From a virus: a stretch of 62,638 bases of DNA. Both the position numbers and the translations under genes were made by a program. Location of the stretch: the IMG/VR virus record IMGVR_UViG_3300046792_000108, positions 1 through 62,638 of that record. One strand, given 5' to 3'. Below the pieces are notes generated by a model, which was not told the DNA's origin, did no database searches, and worked only from the letters and a program-made list of their open reading frames with translations. Each line of letters starts with the position of its first letter. Position 1 is the first letter of the stretch. Positions 45,423-55,302 of this stretch are shown piece by piece.

Positions 45423-46406
45423 ATGAAGAAAACTTTTCTCTACGCTTTAATCGTGGGGATTCTCTCGATTACTCCTTTGGGAGCGCAGACGATCCTTACC
45501 AACACAACCTTAGCTGCGGCTTTGAACGGCACGTCCAGGGATCAACTCCTGACCGTGGCAAGCGCAACAAACATCAATGCCCCAAGCCCTCAGGACGTCA
45601 CGAAACAAACCTATCTTTACATCGACAGGGAGGCTGTGGAAGTCCGGGCTGTTAACGGGACCTCAGTTTCTGTGATCCGTGGAGTCTCGTCAACTACTGT
45701 AGCAGCTCACAAAAGTGGTGCGGTAGTTTTTGTCATTCCTGCCTCACTAACGCTCTACACAGGAGGTAGGTACGGGGATGCTCCTGGTGTACCACAAGGG
45801 TCTTGTACCAGAAGCAATGAGCTTGTTCTGCCTCGAATCCAGTTCCAGAGCGGTATGATCTCTGATTGCTTGGGGGGTCAATGGGTTACTGGGGACATGC
45901 TCCAAACTTCACGAACTACGAACAGCCTATTGAGATCACCTGAACCAGGAGCTACCGCGCTAACCGCGCTGGAAACTGCTGGTACGGCCGCAGCAGCTGC
46001 CACAGAAATCTACTGTACAGAAGTTACACTCCCCTACAGTATGTTGCTGACTGGTGCAGCTGTTCTTAATGGGACTACTGTCGGAACCAACAAGCACTTC
46101 ATTATCCTTTATGACTCATCGGGTAACGTGCTTGCCACTTCCGCAGTAGCCGGAACAACCACCGCCGGAGCTTCAGTTTATCAAAAGCTGAATTTCGTCA
46201 GCAAGTATCTGGCAGTTGGCCCGAACCGGTACTTCGTCTGTGATGGTCTGAACGGAACGACTGATACTATCCGTCATGCAATCACGGCAGTCAATGACAA
46301 TATCATCGGAGGAGCAGTAACTGGTCAAGTTTTTGGCACAGCCGCAGCTGTTACTCTCCCAACAACTTTTACAACGGCCAAAGCACCGTACGTGGCCTTG
46401 TTCTAA
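45423..46406 (+). CDS. Secreted protein with Sec signal, 327 aa
   Basis: N terminus MKKTFLYALIVGILSITPLG, cleavage likely after LGA before QT. The mature part has an N-terminal module (LYIDREAVEVRAVNGTSVSV, VIRGVSSTTVAAHKSGAVVF) like phage neck/decoration domains, and a C-terminal jelly-roll-like module (IYCTEVTLPYSMLLTGAAVL, FVCDGLNG). Four cysteines. It lies directly after the coat gene, where decoration proteins usually are, and is followed by a terminator. Confidence 0.7.
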   Translation: MKKTFLYALIVGILSITPLGAQTILTNTTLAAALNGTSRDQLLTVASATNINAPSPQDVTKQTYLYIDREAVEVRAVNGTSVSVIRGVSSTTVAAHKSGAVVFVIPASLTLYTGGRYGDAPGVPQGSCTRSNELVLPRIQFQSGMISDCLGGQWVTGDMLQTSRTTNSLLRSPEPGATALTALETAGTAAAAATEIYCTEVTLPYSMLLTGAAVLNGTTVGTNKHFIILYDSSGNVLATSAVAGTTTAGASVYQKLNFVSKYLAVGPNRYFVCDGLNGTTDTIRHAITAVNDNIIGGAVTGQVFGTAAAVTLPTTFTTAKAPYVALF

Positions 46407-46426
46407 CAATTCTCTTCCTTAACCCT

Positions 46427-46451
46427 GGGGGCTATGGAGCCCCCGATTTTT
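46427..46451 (+). terminator. Strong intrinsic terminator
   Basis: GGGGGCT (46427-46433) pairs with AGCCCCC (46438-46444), loop ATGG, followed by GATTTTTG. It lies between the head genes and tail genes, attenuating tail expression relative to coat. Confidence 0.85.
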
Positions 46452-46461
46452 GAAAGGATTT

Positions 46462-46986
46462 ATGTCAGAATCAACTGATGTTGAACAGATTGCCAACAAG
46501 ACCTTTCCTCTTCGTCTTTATCACAGGACCCGCCCTTCTGTAGTTGTGACAAACAAAGAAGAGAAGACTCAACTAATATCTCAAGGGTTCACAACCAGGT
46601 ACCTCCACGAGGAGTATCCTGTTATGGTCTATCACAAAACGAAGAAGGTCAAAGAACATGGGCATACACTCGTTCCCGCTTCCAAAATCGTCAAGAATGC
46701 CGATGAGGAAGAGAAACTCGGCTCAAACTGGAGCAGAGAGCATCCCGGGGTGACCTACATCGACAATACCGGATTTGAGGATATTGGCGAGAAACACGTC
46801 AAGTTTCTTCAGTCCAAGGGTTTTCGCGTGGGGAGTATCGAGGATGCCCAGGTTTACTTCTCTCAGTTGAACGACGACATGCAGGAAGAATTCCTCCAGC
46901 AGGTTGAAGATTGGGACGAGTCAAGTCTTCCCGTTAAATCTGAAGTCCCGAAGATGAAAACGAAGAAGAAATCGAAAGAGGAATAG
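46462..46986 (+). CDS. Virion-region protein of unknown function, 174 aa
   Basis: PLRLYHRTRPSVVVTNKEEK and EYPVMVYHKTKKVKEHGHTL contain a repeated small module (LYHRT..., VYHKT...), followed by a helical, acidic part and a Lys-rich end. AAAGGA precedes ATG 46462. It sits where a head-tail joining protein would be expected. Confidence 0.65.
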   Translation: MSESTDVEQIANKTFPLRLYHRTRPSVVVTNKEEKTQLISQGFTTRYLHEEYPVMVYHKTKKVKEHGHTLVPASKIVKNADEEEKLGSNWSREHPGVTYIDNTGFEDIGEKHVKFLQSKGFRVGSIEDAQVYFSQLNDDMQEEFLQQVEDWDESSLPVKSEVPKMKTKKKSKEE

Positions 46987-46989
46987 CCC

Positions 46990-47724
46990 ATGAGCATAGC
47001 CATTTTGGATCTCATTGCTGCGGCGTATCTTGAGTTCAACTTCATCGCAGCGGGAGAACCCGTCCCGGATGAGGATGCCGTCTTTGCACTCAATAAGATG
47101 AACCTCATCCTGGATGAATGGGCTGGTGATGAGTTCTATGTGTATAACACCACCATTCAACTGTTCAATTACACTGCCAATCATCAGCCGACCCTGATTG
47201 GCCCCACAGCTGTGGCTCCGGATTTTGTTCTCCCAGGACCACGCCCAGTCGGGATTAGGGATGCTGGTTGGATGTTAGGAACTGTGAGGGTTCCTCTTGA
47301 CATCCTAGACGATGATGGTTGGTCATCCACTTCGATCAAGACTCAGAAGGCAGTTACTCCCCTGAAACTTTACTACACACCCAACGTCCCGAACGGGTCT
47401 ATCTTCCTGTGGCCCATTCCAACAACCTCAAGTCAGGTAGAACTTGAGATGGAAAACCTATTGCAACAGGTTGCCGATCTGAATACTCAACTAGACTTAC
47501 CCACAGGTTATCAGGCTGCAATGACTTTGACTCTGGCAGAGACACTTGAACACTCTCTGGGATTTCCTCCAACTCCAGGGTTAGTTGCCGGGGCGAACAG
47601 GGCAAGGTTGAAGATTCAGCAACGCAATGTGGAATCACCTCGCTCAGGGACAAGAGATGTTGGGATGCCTGGCGGAAAAGCTACGAGTTGGAACTTTAGA
47701 ACCGGTCCTTATAGGAGAGGGTGA
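46990..47724 (+). CDS. Tail accessory/head completion protein, P22 gp4-like, 244 aa
   Basis: N-terminal helical part ALNKMNLILDEWAGDEFYVY, then a beta-rich region (RPVGIRDAGWMLGTVRVPLD, LYYTPNVPNGSIFLWPIPTT) and a helical end (QAAMTLTLAETLEHSLGFPP), matching the order in P22 gp4-type adaptors that bind the portal. Some of that family have lytic activity in other phages; none is evident here. Confidence 0.75.
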   Translation: MSIAILDLIAAAYLEFNFIAAGEPVPDEDAVFALNKMNLILDEWAGDEFYVYNTTIQLFNYTANHQPTLIGPTAVAPDFVLPGPRPVGIRDAGWMLGTVRVPLDILDDDGWSSTSIKTQKAVTPLKLYYTPNVPNGSIFLWPIPTTSSQVELEMENLLQQVADLNTQLDLPTGYQAAMTLTLAETLEHSLGFPPTPGLVAGANRARLKIQQRNVESPRSGTRDVGMPGGKATSWNFRTGPYRRG

Positions 47725-49535
47725 TGGGAGGTCAATTCGGTCTTGTAGGACCAACATATTCGTCTCAGTCTCCTCGCGCTGATGGTCAGAGGTGTATTAA
47801 CTTATACCCTGAGAGGGATGAAAGTGGAGAGGGGAAATACGAGTGGACTCTTTACGGAACTCCTGGACTGGCTCTCGCCTATGATCTTGGAGTAGGAATT
47901 ATCCGGTGTATCTTTTACTCAGGCACTCGGTGTTTTGCCATAGCGGGGAACTTTCTGTGGGAACTGATGGCTGATGGTACTAAGGTAGAGATTATGCAGG
48001 TAGCAGCAGATGCTAACCCTGCGTACATCTCCTTTGGTATTCAACAGCTGATGGTAGTGTCGGGGTCTCATGGGTATTGTATTCTTCCCAATGGGACAGT
48101 AGTTGTAGATCCCCCAGGGTTGGTTGTACCTAGACAGGTTGACTATTGTGATGGATTCTTCGTTGCAATGAGAACAGATGGTAAATGGCAGGTCACCCTG
48201 GACGGAACCGACTGGACCGACCCAGGATTCATCTCTGCAGCCTCAGTTTTCTCCGAATCTCCAATCTCTCTCATCTGTGATCATCGAGAGGTTTTTCTAC
48301 TTAGTGCAAAGAGAGGTGTCTTTTACCAGAACACCGGAAACACCTTCCCATTTGATGTGATCACCGGATCAATGACTGAGATGGGCATCGGAGCTATCGA
48401 CAGCATCACCCGATTGGATAACTCGATCTTCTGGTTGGGTCAAGATGAGCGTGGCGGTAGAATGGCCTGGAGGGCTCAGGGACAAACTCCTGTAAGGATA
48501 AGCAATCATTCCACTGAGCATTTTTGGAACAAGAAGAAGCAGTATCCAACGATTGCAGATGCCATCGGGTGGGCATATCAGGAAGAAGGTCACACTTTCT
48601 GGGTCGTATATTTCCCTACGGCGAACACTACATGGGTTTTTGATGCGGCTACTAACATGTGGCACGAGAGATCATTTCGAGATAAGACAACCGGAAAAGA
48701 TCTTGCACACTTAGGTAGATGCCACGCCTATGCCTTTGATCGGCACCTAGTAGGAAGCCGAGTGGACGGAAAAATCTACGAGATGAGCCTTCCTGTCGAT
48801 AATGGAAACGGAGGATGGAACTTTGTCACAGATGCAGGAAATCTCATCCATCGAATCAGGATTGCTCCTCCTATCTCTCGTGAGAATGAACGAGATCGTT
48901 ACAGCCGATTGACTGTGGAAATGGAAGCCGGGTTAGGTCCTCAGCCTCCGTTACAAGGAGGAGGGATTCCGACTATACTGACTTTGGCAGATATCAACGG
49001 AGCTGTTTGGGATGTAACTATCAAAGATGATGGACAGACCTTCGGGTTTGCTCCGAGTCCCAACATTGCTAAGGTTTATAAGCTGACTGAACCGGGGTTG
49101 ACTACGACTTGGCAGTTAGGAATTGATGCCCAACAAAGATTCACAACTACAGCTATTGCTTTGGACATAACTCAACCTGTGGGCATCGACATGATTAGCG
49201 TAGCAGGAACAATGGAGTTCACTTTGCAGGTAACAGCTCAGGGCCTGATTCAAACAGTAGCAACTGGAGAGATCTCTAGAGACCCACAACTCATCGTATC
49301 CTGGTCTGACGACGGAACCAGGACGTGGAATGTGAATCCTCGCATACTTAACTGTGGTCAAGCTGGAGATTTCAAGCGAAGAGCAATCACCAGCCGCATG
49401 GGTGCTTCTCGTAATCGCAACTATAAGATTGAGTGCAGTGACCCAATTCCGTGGAGAATCTTGAACGCCACCCTGAAGGGTGACCAATTCCAACCAACCG
49501 AAAGGTATGTGAAGCAAGTAGGTAAAATCTCATGA
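47721..49535 (+). CDS. Tail hub/DNA stabilisation protein, P22 gp10-like, 604 aa
   Basis: Starts with the family's SPRADGQRCINLYPERDES pattern and continues as a beta-propeller-like chain (LYGTPGLALAYDLG, YCDGFFVAMRTDGKWQVTLD, RGGRMAWRAQGQTPVRISNH). The C terminus has SWSDDGTRTWNVNPRIL and RNRNYKIECSDPIPWRIL. Length exceeds P22 gp10 (472) but the order fits. It plugs the tail and carries the spike. Confidence 0.8.
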   Translation: MMGGQFGLVGPTYSSQSPRADGQRCINLYPERDESGEGKYEWTLYGTPGLALAYDLGVGIIRCIFYSGTRCFAIAGNFLWELMADGTKVEIMQVAADANPAYISFGIQQLMVVSGSHGYCILPNGTVVVDPPGLVVPRQVDYCDGFFVAMRTDGKWQVTLDGTDWTDPGFISAASVFSESPISLICDHREVFLLSAKRGVFYQNTGNTFPFDVITGSMTEMGIGAIDSITRLDNSIFWLGQDERGGRMAWRAQGQTPVRISNHSTEHFWNKKKQYPTIADAIGWAYQEEGHTFWVVYFPTANTTWVFDAATNMWHERSFRDKTTGKDLAHLGRCHAYAFDRHLVGSRVDGKIYEMSLPVDNGNGGWNFVTDAGNLIHRIRIAPPISRENERDRYSRLTVEMEAGLGPQPPLQGGGIPTILTLADINGAVWDVTIKDDGQTFGFAPSPNIAKVYKLTEPGLTTTWQLGIDAQQRFTTTAIALDITQPVGIDMISVAGTMEFTLQVTAQGLIQTVATGEISRDPQLIVSWSDDGTRTWNVNPRILNCGQAGDFKRRAITSRMGASRNRNYKIECSDPIPWRILNATLKGDQFQPTERYVKQVGKIS

Positions 49536-50335
49536 TGAAAAAAGTTTTCGTAGTATTGATGCTTTTCGTGTTTCTCGCTTGCACTGTTGGATTCATGCAG
49601 ACCCACACTTTTGCTGCGTTGGATACAAACAATGCTTTTACTGGGACTAATACCTTCAATGGGTCAACTTCATTAAGCACGATCACCTCAAGTACAAAAC
49701 TCAGCGAGATTGCAGCTCCTTCTTGTCTAGCCGGGTTTGACTTCCTCTGGGCAGATTCAACAGCTCATCGAGTCAAAGAATGTGATAACGGGGGGTCTGC
49801 GACTCAAGTCGTTCATTCTGGGGTAGACGTTAGTACCGCGGATCAGGTAACAGTTACTCACCTGGCGTCTCCTCTTCCTCAAGCTCAAGGAGGAACTGGA
49901 CAGAACTCATCGGCAACTTTTCCGCTTTCAGGGGTTGTATCTTCGACTATAAGTTCTGTTGATCTTACTGGTCAAAATGCCGCCATAACTACTACTAACC
50001 TGAACTCAACAACCCTGGTCGCAGGTCAGTATGAGGTGTCTTGGAACTCGAAAATTACTACTGCTGCGGGGGCTTCATCAATATTAGGCGGTTTAACCTT
50101 GGGGTGGACAGATCCGGATAACACGACTCAGAGTTTAACCGTGGTGGCAACTACTCTTGGGGGGACTGTTGCCCAATCCTCAGCCAATAACACCACAGGA
50201 ACTATGTTACTTGGAGTTCCAGTTCTTCTAAACGTGAAGTCCAGTACGAACATCACTTATGCCTTTGCTTATGCTTCAAATGCTGCAAACATCATGACTT
50301 ACAATCTCCATATAAAACTGAAAGCACTGCAATAA
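49532..50335 (+). CDS. Secreted fibre-like protein with signal peptide or lipobox, 267 aa
   Basis: N terminus MMKKVFVVLMLFVFLACTVG: either a lipoprotein signal (FLAC, weak lipobox) or a Sec signal cleaved near TFAA. The mature part has PLPQAQGGTGQNSSATFPLS, a tail-fibre element (GGTGQ), two cysteines, and a C-terminal beta jelly-roll-like domain. It overlaps the gp10-like gene, so it belongs with tail genes while carrying an export signal. Confidence 0.7.
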   Translation: MMKKVFVVLMLFVFLACTVGFMQTHTFAALDTNNAFTGTNTFNGSTSLSTITSSTKLSEIAAPSCLAGFDFLWADSTAHRVKECDNGGSATQVVHSGVDVSTADQVTVTHLASPLPQAQGGTGQNSSATFPLSGVVSSTISSVDLTGQNAAITTTNLNSTTLVAGQYEVSWNSKITTAAGASSILGGLTLGWTDPDNTTQSLTVVATTLGGTVAQSSANNTTGTMLLGVPVLLNVKSSTNITYAFAYASNAANIMTYNLHIKLKALQ

Positions 50336-51049
50336 ATGGCATTACCAGTCCCATCATTCCATCAGCTTAAAGACCCGATAATCGGGAAGGATGGAAAGCC
50401 GACTGTATCTTTCAAGAAAGTTCTCCAGGAGTGGCAGACAAAGCTTAATCAGACGATTACACTTCTCGGAGAAATAAACTCCAAGATTCCTATTCAAGGT
50501 CGAACTGAAGGAATCGGGACGACTGTTCAGCATGTGGATGCCACAGGGAATCTCGTCAGCCTAGCGAATGTCAATAACACCAATACAGATCTATTAACAG
50601 ATGGGACTGGAACTCCTCTGACAGGGGGAAAACGAGGAGCTATTGCCCTAGACACAAACAGCCGGCTGGTTGATTCATTCCGCAACGTCCCAATGGATGT
50701 CTCGAACACTCCGACATCGGCAACTACTCTATCCAACAACGGGATATCGACTGCGATACCTATTGCAGCAAGCATCAACCAATTCAGTCCTGCGACTGTG
50801 AGCTATAATTCAGGTTCGGTTGACCCGGGAGTATTCGGAGGTCCTAACTTTGTTGTGACATCCGACTCGACCTTTGCCGGAGGAGCTGTTACTTATACCT
50901 CGAGTACCTCACCGCAAACCCAAACTGACGACAAAGGTCATGTGCTATTCGGCTCAATTACTACAGTGAATGGAGCGGCAAAGACTGGCGGAGGAAACAC
51001 CGGGGGAACTGGAGGTAAGGCAGGAGGGAGAGGTTATGTCCAATCATAA
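50336..51049 (+). CDS. Tail-associated protein, 237 aa
   Basis: The N-terminal segment FHQLKDPIIGKDGKPTVSFK then KVLQEWQTKLNQTITLLGEI is a module found at the start of phage tail or fibre proteins; a Ser/Thr/Gly beta-rich part and a Gly-rich end follow. No signal peptide. Starts one base after the preceding stop. Confidence 0.65.
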   Translation: MALPVPSFHQLKDPIIGKDGKPTVSFKKVLQEWQTKLNQTITLLGEINSKIPIQGRTEGIGTTVQHVDATGNLVSLANVNNTNTDLLTDGTGTPLTGGKRGAIALDTNSRLVDSFRNVPMDVSNTPTSATTLSNNGISTAIPIAASINQFSPATVSYNSGSVDPGVFGGPNFVVTSDSTFAGGAVTYTSSTSPQTQTDDKGHVLFGSITTVNGAAKTGGGNTGGTGGKAGGRGYVQS

Positions 51050-51440
51050 AACTAAAGTGATTGAAGTTTTACAGGTCGCGGATGGTATCGTTTCCGTCTG
51101 CATCTCTTGTTGTGACCTTCACGGGGAATGGAATCCTTGTGTCAACTGTGGTGGATGTCCTGACGGGTGTTTGAACTGTCTTAAAACTGCTCTTGAGCCT
51201 CACCCGTCTGGAGGTCAATTTCCCGTTGTGCGCCCAGGCTATGTGAAAGATCCAGACACTCGCTCGTGGAATACTTTTCATATTGTGGCACAGGAACCAA
51301 CAGGACCGCGAGTAAGAACGACTGATGAACTCCAAAAGTTCTTAGATGATCAACACGAGAGGATAGCTTCTCAACACGAAGCAGCTAATCAGGCTATTAA
51401 ACATGCTAATTCTCTCGTTGGTCAAGAGGTCAAGCATTGA
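51036..51440 (+). CDS. Cysteine-rich protein, 134 aa
   Basis: VCISCCDLHGEWNPCVNCGG then CPDGCLNCLKTA: nine cysteines in a short span, probably a zinc or disulfide knot. The C-terminal helix (LQKFLDDQHERIASQHEAAN) is coiled-coil-like. GGAGGGAGAGG precedes ATG 51036. Function unknown. Confidence 0.65.
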   Translation: MSNHKTKVIEVLQVADGIVSVCISCCDLHGEWNPCVNCGGCPDGCLNCLKTALEPHPSGGQFPVVRPGYVKDPDTRSWNTFHIVAQEPTGPRVRTTDELQKFLDDQHERIASQHEAANQAIKHANSLVGQEVKH

Positions 51441-51919
51441 TCTCGATTATTCATCCGTGTCCTTTGGAGAACCTACCTGTGGTGTGGGGGTGGCTTTCTC
51501 ACTTTGCTAATGAGACATTGGATTCTAATGCCCCGAATAATCTCGGGGAATTTCTTCGTAGTGAAGCTATATGTAGGATGAATGGCGGAAAGACCTTCTG
51601 TATCCATAACGATGGGGTAATGGTCGGAGCTGTTTGGGTTGAAAACATTGGAGATGGTATCGGGGTTGGGCATCTGGTATTTGATCCTGGCCACACCATT
51701 TCTACCTCAGAAAAGCTTTATTCTTCAAAATTGGTCATGAAAGAGATCTTTCAACACTTCAGGAAAGTGATGTGGGCATTCTTTGCAGATAATCGAGCTT
51801 TCCGCGTGTTCCTTAAAAGAATGGGAGCAATCGAGGAAGGCATATTTCATCAACACGTCAGGCGTGGGTCTGACTTTGTGGATCAGGCCTGGATGGCTTC
51901 GTTCCCGGAGACCAAATGA
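51437..51919 (+). CDS. GNAT-like acetyltransferase fold protein, 160 aa, TTG start
   Basis: CRMNGGKTFCIHNDGVMVGA, GIGVGHLVFDPGHTISTSEK, then VMWAFFADNRAFRVFLKRMG and AIEEGIFHQHVRRG follow the GNAT strand order with a weakened acetyl-CoA loop. Small GNAT-like proteins are common next to ejection-protein genes in podoviruses; substrate unknown. TTG 51437 overlaps the previous stop (TTGA). Confidence 0.6.
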   Translation: MISIIHPCPLENLPVVWGWLSHFANETLDSNAPNNLGEFLRSEAICRMNGGKTFCIHNDGVMVGAVWVENIGDGIGVGHLVFDPGHTISTSEKLYSSKLVMKEIFQHFRKVMWAFFADNRAFRVFLKRMGAIEEGIFHQHVRRGSDFVDQAWMASFPETK

Positions 51920-53295
51920 AAATTCTGTTTGAGTTGTGGTTACGTCCTATCGCTCAAGGGATTATTGGAACAACTGCTGCATTACTTGGCATTGGATTAG
52001 CCAGTGCAGCAGGAAGTGCAGCCTCAGGAATCATCGGGTCAAGCGCTGCTAGTAAAGCTGCTCAAGGACAATCAGATGCGGCATTACAAGCTGCGAATCT
52101 ACAGCATCAGGATGCTCAGGCCGCGTTAAAGTTCCAGGAACAGCAGTATCAAGATTCGATTACCAGGATGCAGCCGTGGTTGAGAACTGGTTCTGGGGCT
52201 ACTAACACGCTGGACTACCTGATGGGAATGAGTCCTCAATTCTTAAATTCAGTGACTCCTGGTACTCCTTCTCAATCAACCCCTACACTCCCGAATATTG
52301 CAAGTCCTGGTGGACAAGTTCCACGGACAGGTATTCCTCAGGTTTCTTCTGGTAATCCTTTAGCTAATGACCCCAATCTAGGACCGCTTGGGCCGAATAT
52401 GACTGGTGGCGGGACTCGTCAGCCAATTCAAGATGGTTCGGCTACTGGAGGAGGTCCGGTCAATCGGTTTGCAGCAATGGTCCCGCAGACAGGGATGGCT
52501 ATTGATAACAATGGAGTAGTTAATGCCGGTATCCATCCTGGCAATACTACTGCTAATGCGAATCCCGGGACGGTGCCGTTCCAGAATCCCGACATCGGCA
52601 CCTTTAACGCCGGGCCTCCAGGAACAGTTACAGCCAGCACGGGGGGAGCGGTTACGGCAGATGGTTCACCGGGGATGGTACCGAAAACCGACGGTGGAGA
52701 TCCTAATGCCATAGCGGCAGCTTCACCTGGTAGTGCTCAAAGCACGTTACCTGCCGGGTTCTTGAACCAGATTTGGGACAAGCAGTTTCAAGCCCCAGAT
52801 CAATTAACCGAGCAGAATGACCCAGGATTTCAGGCTCGTCTAAGACTTGGGTCTGACACTCTTGAGAGATCTGCTGCAGCTCGTGGCAATTTACTCACCG
52901 GAGGAGAAGCTAAGAATCTTGACCAGTTTGCTCAGGATTATGCTTCGAACGAGTATGGTAATGTGTATAATAGAGCTGCGAACACGTTCTCAACAAATTA
53001 CAACATCTTCAAACAGAATCAAAATGATATCTTCAACCGTTATGCAACCTTGGCTGGGTTCGGTCAAACAGCTGCCGGAGAATTAAACAACTCTGGGGTA
53101 GCAACCTCGGGTCAGGTAGGAAACACCCTCTTGACCTCTGGTGCTCAAATTGGTAGTGATATTCAAGGAGCAGCCGCTGCCAGGGGTTCAGGATATGTAG
53201 GGAGTGCAAATGCGGTTACTGGAGCTATTGGTAGTGGAATCAATAGTACGGCTGATCTACTAGCCTTATATCAAGCAATGCAGAAACACGCATAG
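51916..53295 (+). CDS. Ejection (internal virion) protein, smallest, 459 aa
   Basis: The N terminus has an Ala/Gly-rich hydrophobic segment (GIIGTTAALLGIGLASAAGS), then MQPWLRTGSGATNTLDYLMG, a Pro/Gly/Asn-rich middle, and a C-terminal helical part (DPGFQARLRLGSDTLERSAA, ARGNLLTGGEAKNLDQFAQD). This is the pattern of the first of three podovirus ejection proteins that form a channel through the cell envelope. No cysteine seen. Confidence 0.72.
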   Translation: MKILFELWLRPIAQGIIGTTAALLGIGLASAAGSAASGIIGSSAASKAAQGQSDAALQAANLQHQDAQAALKFQEQQYQDSITRMQPWLRTGSGATNTLDYLMGMSPQFLNSVTPGTPSQSTPTLPNIASPGGQVPRTGIPQVSSGNPLANDPNLGPLGPNMTGGGTRQPIQDGSATGGGPVNRFAAMVPQTGMAIDNNGVVNAGIHPGNTTANANPGTVPFQNPDIGTFNAGPPGTVTASTGGAVTADGSPGMVPKTDGGDPNAIAAASPGSAQSTLPAGFLNQIWDKQFQAPDQLTEQNDPGFQARLRLGSDTLERSAAARGNLLTGGEAKNLDQFAQDYASNEYGNVYNRAANTFSTNYNIFKQNQNDIFNRYATLAGFGQTAAGELNNSGVATSGQVGNTLLTSGAQIGSDIQGAAAARGSGYVGSANAVTGAIGSGINSTADLLALYQAMQKHA

Positions 53296-53304
53296 GAGAA
53301 AGAA

Positions 53305-55302
53305 ATGTCAGGTTATCCTTTACCAGCTCTCGATGTGAAACCTCCACAACCTGGTCCTAATGCCCTGGACATCTATAAAGGGATGTTGGGGATGCAGATC
53401 ATGCAGCAGCAAGTCCAGAAGAATCAGATGAATTTGAACGACCAGAAGATTTTCCGTCAATCTTATCTGGACTCGATTGACCCAAAGACTGGTCGTCCTG
53501 ATGATGACAAGACGATTTCTCTAGCTGCTCAGAGAGGTGCTTCTCCTCAGGGAGTTCAAGCATATCAAATTCATGTTCAGGACTTGGCTGACAAGAGAGC
53601 TAACTTGGTCAAAACCAACTATGACAATGCAAAACTCCAAACTGATCTTATCGGACAAGCGGCTCAAGCTACACTTAGTGCTCCCCCAGATAAGAAACAG
53701 CAAGTATACCAACAATGGGTCCAGAAGCTTGAAAACAACAAGGTGATCCAACCTGGTCAGTTCGATCCAAACACTGTCCCTGATGATGATACCTTGAAAT
53801 TCTATGCGGCAAGCTCTCTACAAGCAAAGGATCAATTGGATGAAGCAAGAAAAACCCAAGAACAACAGACTAAACAACCAGGGGAAGCAGCGGATGCGGC
53901 CCATAAGCAAAGATCTAATGCCGCGACAGTCCTGGCGGGAGCTAAGACTCAAGAAGATTATTCAGCGAAGTGGGGTCAACTTCCAGCATCTGTGGCACAG
54001 GCATTTCCAAAACCCGAGGAATGGACTCCGAATGCACGTCAGACGATTTTACAGGCAGGTATGACCCCAAAAGACATCGCTGATAGCCCGATCGCCAATC
54101 AAGCTGCCCAGGCGTGGTTATCAGACCCAAAGAATAAGAAAGCTGACGGTACTCCCCCTACAATGGTTGATTTTTTGCGATACGAGAAGACTATCCCGCA
54201 ACAGTTTACAATGAGCGGTGGAGGGTTGATTCCGCCAACCGGAGGGAACCCGCCTCTGTCTGTACCCGCAGTAACTCCCGGACCGACTGGACCACCCTCT
54301 TCTTTGACTCAACCAATCGCTAATGTCCGTACGGGAGCCCCACTTGTGGCAAGCAATACCCCACCTCCACTACCAGGTGCTGGGATGCCTGCCCCCTCGG
54401 TTTCAGTTCCAAACACTCCGATGGCTCCTGAAGAAGCTGCGAAATTTGGACTTGTGCCAAGCGGGAAAAAACCTGATGGAAGTCCGATCTACACTGCTGT
54501 TGATCCAGAGGCCGAGTTTAAGAGACAGCAAACAACTCTGTCCAATGATGTCCCTGAGAGAATCAGAGATCAAGTTAAGTCCATTATTAACTATCAGTCT
54601 CCCATGCCTCCACTCGGTAGAAATAACCCGATCAGCCAAGCCATTGACTATTGGGTGAAAAGAGTTGATCCGAATTATGATGTGAAAGATTTTGCATCTC
54701 GAAACAAAATGATGTTGGACTATACAAATCACTCAAGCGGGACTGGGAAACAAATTGATGCGATCAATACCGTTGGTGGACACCTGTCTACTCTTAATGC
54801 GGCAATCGACTACTTGGACAACGGATCTCTCAAGCAGATGAATCGTCTGGCTAACTTTGTAGGAGTCCAAACTGGCAGTGATAAGAAGAAAGTATTTGAC
54901 ACTATTATTCACCGCATTGGTCCTGAAATCACACAGGCATATATCTCTTCTGGAGGTTCTGCTGGAGAACGTGGTTCTAACGAAGCAGATTGGGATCCGT
55001 CCTTAGGTCCACAAGTACTAAAGGCTACGAGTGGGGTGACGGCTCAACTCCTGGACTCAAAGATTGAGTCTGTGGAACAGGGTTGGAAGACGAACATGGG
55101 GAGGGATGACTTCCGTCAGAGATTCCTGACTCCTAGGGCTAGAGACGCGTTTGAAAAACTTGTTCCTCAGTCTCCAGTTCAGACTCAGTTTGATAAGCAG
55201 AAGACTCAAGGTGCTCCGGTTGTGGCCCCTGCGCCGCGTCAACAGTTGACTCCCGATCAGATCAAAAAGAGGGATCAAGATTTAGGAGTAGTCTATAAAT
55301 GA
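53305..55302 (+). CDS. Ejection protein, middle, 665 aa
   Basis: Gln/Asn/Lys-rich helical N-terminal part (GMQIMQQQVQKNQMNLNDQK), a Pro-rich centre, and a helical C-terminal domain (GKQIDAINTVGGHLSTLNAA, QVLKATSGVTAQLLDSKIES). Position, size and lack of cysteine fit a P22 gp20/gp16-type ejection protein. AGGAG precedes ATG 53305. Confidence 0.7.
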   Translation: MSGYPLPALDVKPPQPGPNALDIYKGMLGMQIMQQQVQKNQMNLNDQKIFRQSYLDSIDPKTGRPDDDKTISLAAQRGASPQGVQAYQIHVQDLADKRANLVKTNYDNAKLQTDLIGQAAQATLSAPPDKKQQVYQQWVQKLENNKVIQPGQFDPNTVPDDDTLKFYAASSLQAKDQLDEARKTQEQQTKQPGEAADAAHKQRSNAATVLAGAKTQEDYSAKWGQLPASVAQAFPKPEEWTPNARQTILQAGMTPKDIADSPIANQAAQAWLSDPKNKKADGTPPTMVDFLRYEKTIPQQFTMSGGGLIPPTGGNPPLSVPAVTPGPTGPPSSLTQPIANVRTGAPLVASNTPPPLPGAGMPAPSVSVPNTPMAPEEAAKFGLVPSGKKPDGSPIYTAVDPEAEFKRQQTTLSNDVPERIRDQVKSIINYQSPMPPLGRNNPISQAIDYWVKRVDPNYDVKDFASRNKMMLDYTNHSSGTGKQIDAINTVGGHLSTLNAAIDYLDNGSLKQMNRLANFVGVQTGSDKKKVFDTIIHRIGPEITQAYISSGGSAGERGSNEADWDPSLGPQVLKATSGVTAQLLDSKIESVEQGWKTNMGRDDFRQRFLTPRARDAFEKLVPQSPVQTQFDKQKTQGAPVVAPAPRQQLTPDQIKKRDQDLGVVYK